From contig JAZKJV010006950.1 of NCBI GenBank assembly GCA_037367405.1, forward strand, positions 124,001 to 188,000: a DNA stretch of 64,000 nucleotides. Direction: 5' to 3'. The notes under the pieces were generated by a model. The model worked only from the letters and a program-made list of their open reading frames with translations. It did no database searches and had not been told where the DNA came from. This document shows, in pieces, positions 35,648 to 46,908 of this stretch (position 1 is the stretch's first letter; every line of letters starts with the position of its first letter). Source of the stretch: Ottelia alismoides (Eukaryota > Streptophyta > Magnoliopsida > Alismatales > Hydrocharitaceae). The position numbers and the translations under genes are program-made.

Positions 35648-36472
35648 CTAAGGGTCCGTCTTTATCAATCTGTTGATCCTATCAACAGACAAATGACCAA
35701 GCCTTTGATGCCAAATCATATTTGAATGATTTTTATTCTCCCTGGATCTCTTAGGGTTTTTATTAGTGGTTGTAACATTCATAACATTCTCATTAATGCA
35801 CAATTCATAGAGTCCTCCAAAAGTTAAAATACCCTCTGCAATATATTTATCATAATGATTTATGACTAATTTATTACAGAACAGGAATGAATATCCACTT
35901 CTAACTAGCTTAGAAACAGATATCAAATTCCTTCTAACTTCATGTACATAAAGACACTCTTTAAGTACTAGGACTCTACCACTAGATAATGATAGTCGAC
36001 ATGTCCCGACGGCGACTGCTTCAACACTTGCATCAGATCCCATCTGGATGACTATCTCCCCTTCCTCAAGACTTCTAGTTTCATGAAACAAATGCAACAA
36101 ATTGCATACATGAACAGAAGCACCAGAATCTACAACCCAACTTCCTTCTCGTCCGACGAGAAAGCTAGTTTTAATGATGAAAGTACATTTCATACCTACT
36201 GGGGCTTTACCTTTGTCTGAGGACTTCAGGTATTCTGGGCAGTTACGCCTCCAGTGCCCCGGCGTTTTGCAGTGGTGACAGACGTCGGTTTTCTTCAACG
36301 CCATTAGAGTGGATGCATTGGAAGAAGTGCCAACACTTTGTACCTTCTTCTTTCTCTTCTGGGTCGGGCCCTTCCGAGAACCTTGCTTCCGACCGCGCTT
36401 CCCTCTGACATGTGCAACCATTGCACTGCCGGTGGGACCATCCTTCTTCATTACGTCTTCTGCAGACTTCAA
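35648..36472 (-). pseudogene. D gag C-terminus, protease and pre-integrase
   Basis: 274 residues. A basic stretch (residues 22-43) precedes a CCHC zinc knuckle, C-HH-C-KTPG-H-WRRN-C, at residues 65-78. The aspartic protease active site follows at D115-S116-G117 (WVVDSGASVHVCN), with the copia ISVSKL element downstream. GAG-pre-integrase has WHQRLGHLS near the end. It stops where a 1-base frameshift leads into integrase, and overlaps the end of the gag frame by a few bases because of another frameshift near 36475. Protease would cut the polyprotein; the knuckle would bind element RNA. Confidence 0.92.
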
Positions 36473-37032
36473 TGAGCAAGGAGAGCAGCGCTTGTCAATT
36501 CCAGCTTGTTCATGTGGAATGACACTACAAAGTTATTGAAAGACTTGGGCAACGACAACAGAATGAAGTTAGCTTGCATGTCTGCATCCATTGTTGCCCC
36601 AAGAGTCTTTAGCTCTGACAAGTACCCAAACATTTTGAGTACATGTTCACGGACCAAAGTCCCTTCCTCCATTCTGCAGCGAATGAGGTCTTTTATAACA
36701 TTATACCGCTGGGTGTGGTTAATGTCACCAAACATATCCTTAAGATTTTGCATAATCTCCTGGCAAGTACTCATCTCCACATGTTGCGTCTGCAGAACAT
36801 TGGAGAGAGAACCTAGGATATAGCATCTAGCCAAGACATGATCTTCATCATACTTGTCATTGAATGCTTTTTCTTCCTTGGATTTAGGGTTCTCATGCTT
36901 GTCCTCGGAGAGCACATAACTTATGCGCTCAGCAGAGAGAACAAGCTCCAAATTACGGATCCAATCCGAATAATTTGGGCCGGTCAATTGGTTGACCTCA
37001 AGAAGCCTACTAAGTGGGTTCAAAGACTTCAT
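36469..37032 (-). pseudogene. D gag N-terminal domain
   Basis: 187 residues of a UBN2/Retrotran_gag-type copia Gag. NYSDWIRNLELVLSAERISY is near the N-terminus and a HTQRYNVIKDLIRCRMEEG block is central. The ATG at 37032-37030 is a convincing start because it follows the leader, and a homologous but mutated codon occupies the same place in A (48619) and B (56559). Gag forms the particle shell and packages element RNA. A frameshift near 36475 separates it from the zinc-knuckle part. Confidence 0.9.
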
Positions 37033-38751
37033 TTTCTGAAATTAAGAATGCACTATATTAGAACATATAATCATATATTCAAATTTCTGATATTTGATTA
37101 AGGCATTTTAAATCAAATTGTTCCTGCTCTGTCAACCTTGAAAGTTTATTCCCTTAATCACTTTCAAAGTAAGAGATATACTTACCAATATATCTCAAGC
37201 AAGAACTGGGATCTCCTCCTCATCTTTGTCATATCCCAATAATATGAGAACCTATGACTCCAATAAAGAGAAGCGGGAACACATTCCGCCTTGCAAGTCG
37301 AACTTGCATCTCCCAATTCGTTCTTTAATACCTGGGCCCACCACCCCTAAGGTGATGTTGACTCGTCATTAATTGAACCAACCGTCAACATGAATACAAC
37401 TCGCTATGCGCAATCCAATATTGCCCCAATAATATGATGACCCGATATTGGGGTCACTACGCATACATCCTTACTCTTCCGAGAAGCGACGAGCCCGATC
37501 CAGATGCGCTTGCATACAGGAGCTGTCACTTCGGACATGCGTCTCCCACATGCAATCCCTGGCAGCGGAACCCTTCGCCTTGACGGGAGACCATGGATGT
37601 CACTTATGTGATCCTCCACCTCATATTCAAATTTTAATTAATTATCATGAATCACATTCACATAATTAATTCTTCCAAGGGAAATTATAACTCTATTCAT
37701 AATAGAGTGTCTCAATTGGACATAATCAATTTAATCATATTAAATTAATTATCAATCGAATTCAATCAATCAAACTTGATTATTTTACTTGAATATATAT
37801 ATGGTAACATCTCAAAATACGTGTTAATTCGAATTTTAATAATTAGAAAATACACCTTGATTTTCTCCGGTATTATACAGTCCCTACCCCCTGTCATGGC
37901 CAGTACCGACGAGAGTGGGACGGACCACATACGTTGCAACCCGCAACCCCATTGCTCTCCGACTAGATACCATATCCACCTCGGGAAAGCATAATGCCAG
38001 ATATATCAATTTGTACTTAAGATGATCATCGGTTTTCCAACCGAAATTATACCATATAATAATAATCAAAACGTTTTTGATTATAAGGAAATTTGCTACA
38101 CAAATTCTCAATCCTATTCAAGCATCAAGTTTGAAGATTGTGATTTCCAATTATGATTTAGATCACATCTAATCAATTAATTGGTTGAGGCCAAGAGAAT
38201 TAGGTAAATAATCATCTTCCAATATTTCACAAATATTTTTCAAGATTATTTCATGAAATTAACAATTAATTTCACTAATTGACAATCACTTGGTTCTAGA
38301 TTAGGACTGCAATTTTAGTAGTGACCCCTACTCACTAAAATTAACATATCTCAATCAATTTAAATCCAAATTAGACAAACTAAATTTTCAAAGAATGCTA
38401 ACTTGAATTAGGATAGAAGCCATGTGATGTTTCTTGCATTTAGAGGCAGATGATAACAGTAATTAACTCTTTAATCATGTTAAAATCTTCTGTTCCCGCA
38501 ACAGTGCATACATGTTCATTAAAGCAACCATATCTAGAGCATACGAAATCCGATTTACGCAAACTCAGATCCTATGGTTTCCTTATTTAATGGGGAACAA
38601 AATCCAAGTAAATAATTTGCGCTTAAGTAATTTAAACATGGCCGAAATTATTTACTAAACAGATCTGCGAAATCAAATGCGATAAAAACTTTCGCGACCT
38701 TAACGAACCCAAGTCTTCCTCGGATTTTCGAATCATATTCAAAACCATCGA
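37033..38751 (-). other. D 5' leader (1.7 kb)
   Basis: Untranslated region between PBS and gag. It aligns along its length with A (46909-48618) and B (54792-56558), including a block containing CGACGAGAGTGGGACGG near 37907 and the hairpin at 37405-37465. Short open frames inside it are not conserved between copies. Confidence 0.8.
37405..37465 (-). promoter_or_regulatory. Conserved leader hairpin, D copy
   Basis: Outer stem TATGCG/CGCATA (37405-37410 with 37460-37465) and inner arms 37415-37423 with 37443-37451, one mismatch. It lies about 370 nt upstream of the gag ATG. Counterparts are at 48191-48251 and 56130-56190. The role is inferred: packaging, dimerisation or translation control are possible. 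Confidence 0.65.
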
Positions 38752-38756
38752 CCTAA

Positions 38757-38769
38757 GGCTCTTATACCA
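38757..38769 (-). promoter_or_regulatory. Primer-binding site of D
   Basis: The minus strand reads TGGTATAAGAGCC, one base from TGGTATCAGAGCC, complementary to the 3' end of plant initiator-Met tRNA. It lies two bases inside the LTR end. Confidence 0.9.
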
Positions 38770-38771
38770 CT

Positions 38772-41276
38772 TGAAGGATAAGGAATTATCCTCAAGCGCA
38801 TCATGGAAGCGTGATCGTCATATCGGATACGATGAAGAACGACTAGTCGTACTAGTTGTTCGGTGCAGCGAAATTTAAATTTTTTCATTTGATGAAACCA
38901 CATGATCCGAGAACGATTCTCAGATCGTTTCATCTATAACCAAAACAAGATAATGCAATACCTCTTGAAGCGTGGTTGATCGAGTCTCTAAGAGAAGAGA
39001 CCTCCTATCTCAAGTCCGATCGTCGGTGAGACCGCTTGCGAGCGCGGGGATGAACCGCGTTGTCCTTGCAATCCAAGAAGTTGATCCAAGCGTAGTTGCT
39101 CCTGATCTCGTCGCATGATATCGAACGTCTCCTTTGTGAGTGCAGCACTCCAAGAAGACGGAGAATCGAAGAACGTCGAAGCGACGGTGGGGTGGCGAGA
39201 GCGTCGACGATTCTCTCCTCTAGGGTATGGTGGACGGCCACCAATATTAGAGGAAGAGAGGACTATTGCGTATGAAGAAAGAGAGAGAGCTCCAATATTT
39301 CATGTAAAGAAAGAGCATGGTATGCCCTTCTATTTATAGGGTTTGGGATCCATGGATCTCAATCCATGGGACATATAAAATCAATGGGTGAGATTGATTT
39401 ATGTCAATCCAATGGCCAAGATTGTTGTTGTCAAAAAACAACAAATTTAAATTAAAATATATTTGACAAAATCAAATATAAATTAGTTCTAAATCAACCC
39501 AATAAATAAGGAGAGAATGTACATGGAGATTTCATCTCCATGCACCTTCCATGTGGACGGCCACCCTTTCCTATTAGGAATAGGGTGCCGCCCACCCTTT
39601 CCATGGGGAGAGAAATCTCATGATAATTCATGAGATTGCATATCTCCATGGAAATCTCTCTTTATTTATTTGCAACAAAGTTGTTGGGTTTTATTCTTAG
39701 AAAATGATTCACAACTATATTCGAGAATATTGCAATCTTGCCATGGAAAAATTGTGAATCATATTCACAACCCAAAACAACATATAATTTACATTGTCAA
39801 TTAATTACATAATGTGTATCCAATACACATAATAATTAATCAACACATATAAATTATAATTAGCTCTCTTTAATATATTATAAATCACATTTATAATATA
39901 TTATGAATAATTGGATATTTCTATCCACATTATTCTTATCCGTAATAATTAAATCACATTTAATTATATTGGATCATTTCTTCATACATCAAGATGATTA
40001 AATCACATTTAATCATGATTTCTTCATTGCTTAGATCTTATGGAATTATTCTCGAACCCTTCAAGAATAATGCAATCTCTACGCAGATACTTGGAGATAA
40101 GGACAGGGCGATTGTATTGTTCCCCGTATAGTGACTTGGATGTTGAGATCATATCTCAAATCTAGATCCCATGGACCTCCCACTGATGCTTGATCAAATC
40201 AAGACCATAGACCTAATCTTCTCATTGCATCTAAATCTCATTCAGATCAATGTCCAGTTCATGGACTAAGATTAGGTCACTTCTCTAATGAGAGGAGACA
40301 CTAAAATCCAAACATGTTTCATCACTCCCTCGGAATGGAAGCGTCATGGTTATACAATCGTATATGATCACATCACCCTCAGGTATTCCCAATACCTGTA
40401 CATCCTGCATACTGGAAGACCTATGATCATTCTGAGGATAAAGATCACTTTTACACTATCATCTTCAGGGTTAGATCATTAAGTTTCTCAATCTTGGTCA
40501 TTGGGATTTGGTATAGATCATATGCTTTCACAAAGCATATATCTTACCTTCAAATTCAAGTCATGCTTCCAAAGCATGACGACCATGCATGGAATTTGTT
40601 CAGTCCCAATACTTCATGAGTGAGCTCATGTCTCCCGATTCACAAGTGAAACTGTATAATCCCTTTGAGAGATCGTATTACTCATACGTCCTTACATTCA
40701 CACTAGCTCGCCGGTATATAGACCTTGGTTAGGTCATCAACCTATTGGTCTGCAAAATGTACACACTCAGACATATAGCAACACATCTGTCTCCGGTCAG
40801 AGTATGCATGCCTATGTTGTGACAGTATTCAACGTAGGTCTTTGGTTATCTCGATCTCGTCAAGTCAACCCATTGACTCAACTAACCTGACACCTCCGAA
40901 TCACTATTCCCATGCAGAGGACCTGCATCAAGAGGTCTGTCAGACATCAGCCATATGAGATAGGACTGCCCTCTCCTACTCAGGCTGGAGATCGTCACTT
41001 AATAATCATTTGATGATGCTTGATGAGTCCTCTATCTAACTCCTTAGATATTCAACCAAGCATCAGCCTCTATGATTCATCCAATGAATCAACAGCTGTA
41101 TGATAATTAAGTTGGCCATGGTACATAACTCTTATTGTACAAAGGGACCCTATAGTGCATTCATTCATTAATCTCAGAAAGGGAGTGAAAAATAATCAAT
41201 AACTTTCATTGATAATTTATTCATTACAATAACTTTTATTGCAGAAATGGTTCGCCCGGGGCTCACATTTCTAACA
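38772..41276 (-). repeat. D 5' LTR (2505 bp)
   Basis: In element orientation it starts TGTTAGAAATGTGAGCCC and ends TATCCTTCA, homologous throughout to 30588-33101. It carries the TATA-proximal inverted repeat (39350-39369). Confidence 0.95.
39331..39339 (-). promoter_or_regulatory. TATA box of D 5' LTR
   Basis: The minus strand reads TATAAATA, just downstream of the hairpin at 39350-39369. This is the probable promoter for the D genomic RNA. Confidence 0.7.
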
Positions 41277-41281
41277 CATAG
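41277..41281. repeat. Target site duplication of copia D, right
   Basis: CATAG, identical to 30583-30587. Confidence 0.9.
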
Positions 41282-42117
41282 CATTTGCATCTTTCAGATT
41301 GAGTTCGATAATTTAACAAGTCTAAGTAAAATCTGAAGATTAGAGCTTGGTTTGACCTTAAATCTTCCTAATTACAGGAACCTTATAGGAGCTAGAATAT
41401 AGGTACCTCAGGTCTAGTTGACCTAATTCTCTATGTCTCACGAGACTTGGTTCAATGGATTCTTGACTTCCTAAGTAGAGTAATTAGGAGCACACGCACA
41501 GCTCTTGTTGATTATGACCTAACTTGGACACCTGCACCTTTCACTTGGCTCGACTCAGTTGGAGTGGTGAGGGGATTGGATTTGCTGGTATAAGATGCAC
41601 ACAAGTGGAAACATTTGTCCTCATCTAGGGAGGGAAGTTCACCCCAACTCGTCCAGTAGAAGAGACGTCCAAAGAGACGTCCAAAGATAGGGGAGTGTGG
41701 GTTGCAATAATGCTTCAAAAGGGGGATAATCTACTAGATTAAGAGGAAAAACTCCTTACATAAATGTTGTTGTATATAGTATTTCAAAAAAACTACAAAA
41801 AAGTGGACAAACTTGATTGAAAATAAAATGCTTGTTGGAGTGTACATATTTGTATAGTCAATAAGCAAGCTTGTGCATCAAAGTCATGATATGTGAGCCT
41901 GCAGCTAGATGACTTGGTTACATTGGTCAAGCATCCGAGGATAGGTATCTACACCGGCTACTGTCCATTCTTCTCTTCACCCCCTCCTCTTGAGTTGGTT
42001 GCCACTTGAACTTAGAAGGGAATACACCGCTCCTCGAGGAAAGAGTTGTTGGATTAGGGAATCATAGGGTTGTCATGCAGGGGAAGTTAGTCTCTTTGTC
42101 ATATCAGTTAGGGAGAG
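41282..42117 (+). other. Gypsy G 3' UTR, right part, with PPT
   Basis: Continuation of 28870-30582 beyond D; no coding signal. It ends in a purine run, GTTAGGGAGAG (42107-42117), directly before an LTR start TGATGAATCC, the arrangement of a PPT and 3' LTR. Confidence 0.6.
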
Positions 42118-44846
42118 TGATGAATCCATGATTCATCATACTAAAAGATGAAAATAGAGCTTCATTCTTTAGTAATTAGTTTCATTTCATCATCTATTCT
42201 GCATTTTTACTATTCATGCATGTAAAGTTATATTTGCATTTTAGCACTCATAATTGCATTCATAATCATCTTCACATTTGTACCCAACTTGATGCATTTT
42301 TAACTAATTCATTCTAACTCCAAATCAACTCAAACTAACTCCATTGTATACATATTACTAACATGATTAAAGGGAAAATGCAAAATAAATTACTAACTCA
42401 AATAATTGGCCCGTGAGATAAAACTTCAATTTCAGACCAGATAGACTAAATGCTCATATCTTCCTCATACAGTATATGATTTAGGTCTACTCACTTTTAA
42501 AGTAATGCATATTCAAAGACCTTCAAAAAAAGATTAATTTCATAAAAATCAGAGCTCGTATGTGAAAGTTGGATTTCGGACCTCTTTTGCACGTTTTAAG
42601 TTTTCCTTGATTTTGACTTGATATTTTTGTACATAATTAACTCTTTTTCTGTTATTTATTTTTCATTTATATTCTTTGATGAAATTTAAATAAAATAGAT
42701 AAAAATACAAATCCATAATGAGACTGAAACCAAAGAAACCGATCGAATCTGAGTGTCCTTTGTGAATCTGTACAAATTTCTCACTTTTTCTTCTTTATTT
42801 TATTTCTCTATTTTCTTATTTCCTAAAAATAAAAAAATATTATTATGTAAATATTTATATTTGACTTGATCGTTATTTTTCTTGATATTTCTCTTCATTA
42901 AAAATCACAAAAAATTACAAAACCCAAAAATCAAGGTATTTTATGAACATAGAGTACCCCAAAAATATAGTTTTGCACAAACGACCTCTTATACTCTTGG
43001 TCTCTTCATGAAAGTTGTATAACTCATCGAGACGAGCAATTTTTGTGTTGAATACTTTTCAATCCAAGGTCATTTTCTATTTTTCTAGATTTTTCTTCCC
43101 GCTTTATGTCTGAATTTTCTAGAGCTAACATGTGGCAGCTCCTGGAGCTGCCATTAAACCCCTTTATTTTCATTTTTACTAAAAAATATCTTCTCTCCTC
43201 ACATGCCACGCACATGAGGCCATCTCCCCTTCTCCTCCCTAGTCAATGTGGGTATCCTGCAACCTATGCCTTCTCCTTCGAAACTCCCTTTATCTCTCCA
43301 CCTCCAACAGCTGCGCAACGGCCACCGTTGTTGGCCCCGCAATGATTTCGCCGCCTCCTTATCCCCTCTCCCTCATCCTATTTAAACACCATTGACCCCC
43401 CCCCCCCAATCCAAATACCCACCATCTACAAAAGAGAGAGAGTCCGAGGGGAGTCTAGTGACAACAGCATTCCTTGGTGGTGAAGAAACCCTCAAGCATG
43501 ATCCGATCGAGCTTCGAGGCTATGCCAGCCTCTTGAGGCGACGAATAGAAGAGGCCTCCATCCTCCTTTATACCCTAGGTGACTCCAACTTCCCATCTTC
43601 TTTCTTCATCCCCTGTTTTTTTCCAAACACTCTCTTCCACCTGTCGCACATGACCAAACCGCTGATCGCACCATTGTTTCTAGTCCTTCACCTTCTCTCA
43701 GAGTGCCGCCAGCCTTGAGAACCTCTACCACAACTAGCTCTGCCTCCCCTTGCATGGCGTGTGTCGTTCTCCTCCGCGCACTATGGCATCACCACGGCAG
43801 GAGCAGAGAGTCCGTACCCCCATCTTCATCCTACAGCTCGCCTGCTGTAGTTGAGTGCCTCTACCACCTCGCAAGGGAGTCCTCGCTCCTGCGTCGCATG
43901 AGATCTATCTGTGGGACGAAGCACCCCCTACCATATCGACAACCTCCTCTATTGGAATCCCACATAAGCGCAGCTCCTCAGCTGGGTCGCGTGCAAACCC
44001 CTTCGGCTGCTCACGCACCAACAACTTGGAATTCCCTCGCAACCCACCGCCATTGTGAAGTCATACCCGCAATCACCACCAAACGCCTAGCAGACCAACG
44101 TGGTACGTCGACCAAGTTCTCGCCGCCAGACACCACACGAAGAGGAGAAGACAGAACTCATCCCCACCAACCAACACGTGACTTTCATGTGAGGAGGGAT
44201 GGTCATTTGCAAACGAACCCCCAAAGGTCTGCCAAACTACACAAAGGACCTACCATCCAAGGACGCATGCCTCGCACGTGACCCATGGACATTTTGCAGC
44301 TCTCCATCAGAAGTTCTGATAATTGCATAAACGTCTGTGTGCATCTTTATATTTTTTTTATTCTGTTATTGCAAATAAAACCATGTGTTTTCATTTATTT
44401 TGAACCTCATTCTGGCATCATTTTATTTATTAAAAATAGGTGTTTCGTTCTACAACTAGTTATGTACATTGTGGTATGCTCATGATATTTTTAGGCACTG
44501 TGGTTAATTAATTAATATTATTCTTGCATAAAATTACGTATTTTGCCCGACCTACACTTAGAATTTAATAATTAATCAACCAAAGTTCCAAAAATTGCCA
44601 AAAATTCAAGGAATAGAGAACTAATTGTATTTAACATTGTGCCCAAAAATATTTGTATTTGTATGCATAATTTTCTCTAGAAAATCATTGTGCGCATTTC
44701 ACTAATTGATTTTTAATAGTATTAAATTCAACATTTTTAGGGTCTAGGATTTTCTGAGATAGATCACCTAGTGACTATCTTAGATAATTTTATTTCCTGA
44801 AAATTAGTAGATTTAATGTTTAATATAATTAATTAAAATTAAGAGA
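42118..44846 (+). repeat. Gypsy G LTR, 3' end deleted
   Basis: Starts TGATGAATCCATGATTCATCA, a palindrome like the F LTR start, and aligns in reverse complement with the F LTRs. Shared text includes the 'atgtgaaagttgg' region near 42560 and the stretch around 44740-44830 matching 20110-20220. A GC-rich centre runs from 43200 to 44290, with a 12-C run near 43396. The last few hundred bases of the LTR and the PBS are missing; homology stops near 44840 and a gag frame begins at once. Confidence 0.8.
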
Positions 44847-44847
44847 T

Positions 44848-45055
44848 ATGATTCTCGAGCTGAGGCAAGACATGAGAGAGGAGGATAGAAATAATGGAGA
44901 ATGTGGGAATGGGGGAGAAGAGCATTTAGATCTAGTGGATAATCTCTCACTGAGGGAATTCTATAATCCAAGAGCAGGATAGACAAATACATGGACTCAA
45001 ATTCCTATGATTCATGAGCATTTTGAGCTTAAGCCAACTATCCCATTACTCCCCA
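44848..45055 (+). pseudogene. Gypsy G gag N-terminal fragment
   Basis: Reading from ATG 44848, the frame has an acidic, glycine-rich start, then LSLREFYNPRAG, a TAG stop at 44980-44982, and then TWTQIPMIHEHFELKP and a PLLP-like end. This matches the opening of Athila-type Gag (a leader to 'FELKP...LLP'). It is cut at about 45055 by the truncated LTR of copia A. The next gag-like text in the same orientation begins beyond A at 51336. Confidence 0.72.
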
Positions 45056-46893
45056 TGGTCGATACCAACTCCCAATGATCGAATGAGAAACTTAATGATA
45101 AAACCCTGAAGGAGACAGTCTAAAAGAGATCTAAAACTTCGGGTTTATTTTGGGTCTTCCAATGTGCAAGATGTATAGGTATTGGGAATACCTGAAGGTG
45201 ATGTGATCATAAACGATTGTATAACCATGACGCTTCCATTCCAAGGGAGTGATAAAACAGGTCTGGATATTAGTGACTCCTCTAATAGAGAAGTAATATG
45301 ATCTTGGTCCAAATGTTGGACATTGATCTGAATATGATTTAGATGCAATGAGAAGATTAGATCTACGGCTTTGATTTAATCAAACATCTATGGGAAGTCC
45401 GCACGATCTGGATTTGAGATGTGATATCAATATCCAAGTCATTATATGTGGAACAATGTAATCGTCCTGTCCTTATCTCCAAGTATCCGCGGAGAAAGCG
45501 TATTATCCTTGAAAGAGTTCAGGATAATTTCATTGTTGATTTATGTACCGAGCATTGAGAAAATTGATAATTGAATGTGATTTTATTATCATGAATAATG
45601 TGAATTTGATTCATATTATAAAGAGAGTTATCTAAGATAATTAAATGTGATTTAAATATCAAAGATCTAAATAAGGGAATGCAATTCATATTATTTGGGC
45701 ACATGAGAATAGAGATCCAAGATGATTAAATGTGACTTAATTATAATGGATATGAATAATATGGATAGCATTATCCAGGTATGTTATAAATGTGATTTCT
45801 AACGTATTAGAGAGAGCATATTGTAATTTATATTTGTTGATTAATAATTTATGTGAATTGAATTCACATTGAATAATTAATTGAAAACATAATTTACATT
45901 TTGTTTTGGGATGTGAATGTGATTCACATTTTTTCAGTGGCATGACTGCAATATTTCATAAGATAATTATGAATTTTTTTGTGAAATAATTTACAATAAT
46001 TATTGTTGTAAATATTTTTGAGGTACCATGACATAATGAGATCTCATGAAATAATGAGATCTTATGAGATAGTGAGATCACATGAGAAGAGTGGTTGTCC
46101 CCTAATTTTAGGGGATGTGATTAGTCGCCTACTATCTCCAAGACTAGCCAATTGATTTGATTTGAAATTAATTATGTTGTTTTATCAATATAAATTAATT
46201 TAAATTAAATCATTTGTTGTTGTGATTTTACAACATCTTAGCCAATGAAAGAAACACAAACCAATCTCACCCATTGATTGTGTGATGTCCATGGATTGGG
46301 ATCCATGGACTCCCAAAACCCTATATAAAAAGAGGTACCCCTTGCACTTCGACACACGTTTATGGATGCTCTATCTCCCTCTCTATTTATCCACACACCA
46401 AATCTCTCTCTCTCATAATGGTCGTCCACCATGGAGACATTGTAAGAGTCGCCATCACTTCTGCATCGTCGTTATGTTGTTGGATCATCTACTCGTTGAT
46501 CTCCATCTCTTTCGGTGCGCCTCACTCGTGAAGAAGATGTTGGATCTCGTATGATGAGATCAGGAGATCTATCGCTTGGATCATCAACATAGATTGTGAG
46601 GAGCACGAGTCTCAGCAATGCACTCGCAAGTGTCTCCTCCATTGGATCGGACTTGAGACAGGTGATCTCTTGGTTTAAAGACTCGATCGCAACCATGATT
46701 CAAGTAACCTTAGTACCAATTTGTGGTTTAGATCAAACGATCCAAGAAGTGTTCTTGGATCATGTGGTTTCATCATTTTAAATTTTTAAAATTCCACTGC
46801 TCGGAGTAACTAGTGCAACTAGTCGATCCCGATCACATTCGATGCGATCCTCACGCTTCTGTGATGTACTTAATGATTTTCCCATATCCTTCA
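45055..46893 (+). repeat. A 5' LTR, 5'-truncated
   Basis: Begins inside LTR homology (GATACCAACTCCCAATGATC, matching about 49602) and ends TATCCTTCA before the PBS. TATA box TATATAAAA at 46322-46330; inverted repeat CCATGGAT/ATCCATGG at 46289-46308. Confidence 0.88.
46322..46330 (+). promoter_or_regulatory. TATA box of A 5' LTR
   Basis: TATATAAAA, 13 bp after the conserved inverted repeat. The partner LTR has lost this region. Confidence 0.7.
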
Positions 46894-46895
46894 AG

Positions 46896-46908
46896 TAGTA
46901 TCAAAGCC
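46896..46908 (+). promoter_or_regulatory. Primer-binding site of A, degraded
   Basis: TAGTATCAAAGCC follows the LTR end by two bases. It has two mismatches to TGGTATCAGAGCC. Confidence 0.8.

Larger units (their letters stand above)
30588..41276 (-). mobile_element. Copia element D, nearly intact (10.7 kb)
   Basis: A complete copia-type LTR retrotransposon on the minus strand. It has LTRs at both ends, a PBS by the right LTR, a 1.7 kb leader, a gag-pol region in copia order (gag, protease, integrase, RT, RNase H), a PPT, and a perfect 5-bp target duplication. The LTRs differ by several percent in the parts I compared, so the insertion is clearly older than B. Only four small lesions break the polyprotein frame. 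The long LTRs and Met PBS suggest the Angela/Tork side of Copia, but lineage needs an RT tree. It is inserted in the 3' UTR of gypsy G. Confidence 0.95.

Noticed and set aside
43703..44281. A 192-codon plus-strand open frame
   Set aside because: In the GC-rich centre of the G LTR; low-complexity Ser/Pro/Arg/His composition, no domain, no counterpart frame in the homologous F LTRs.
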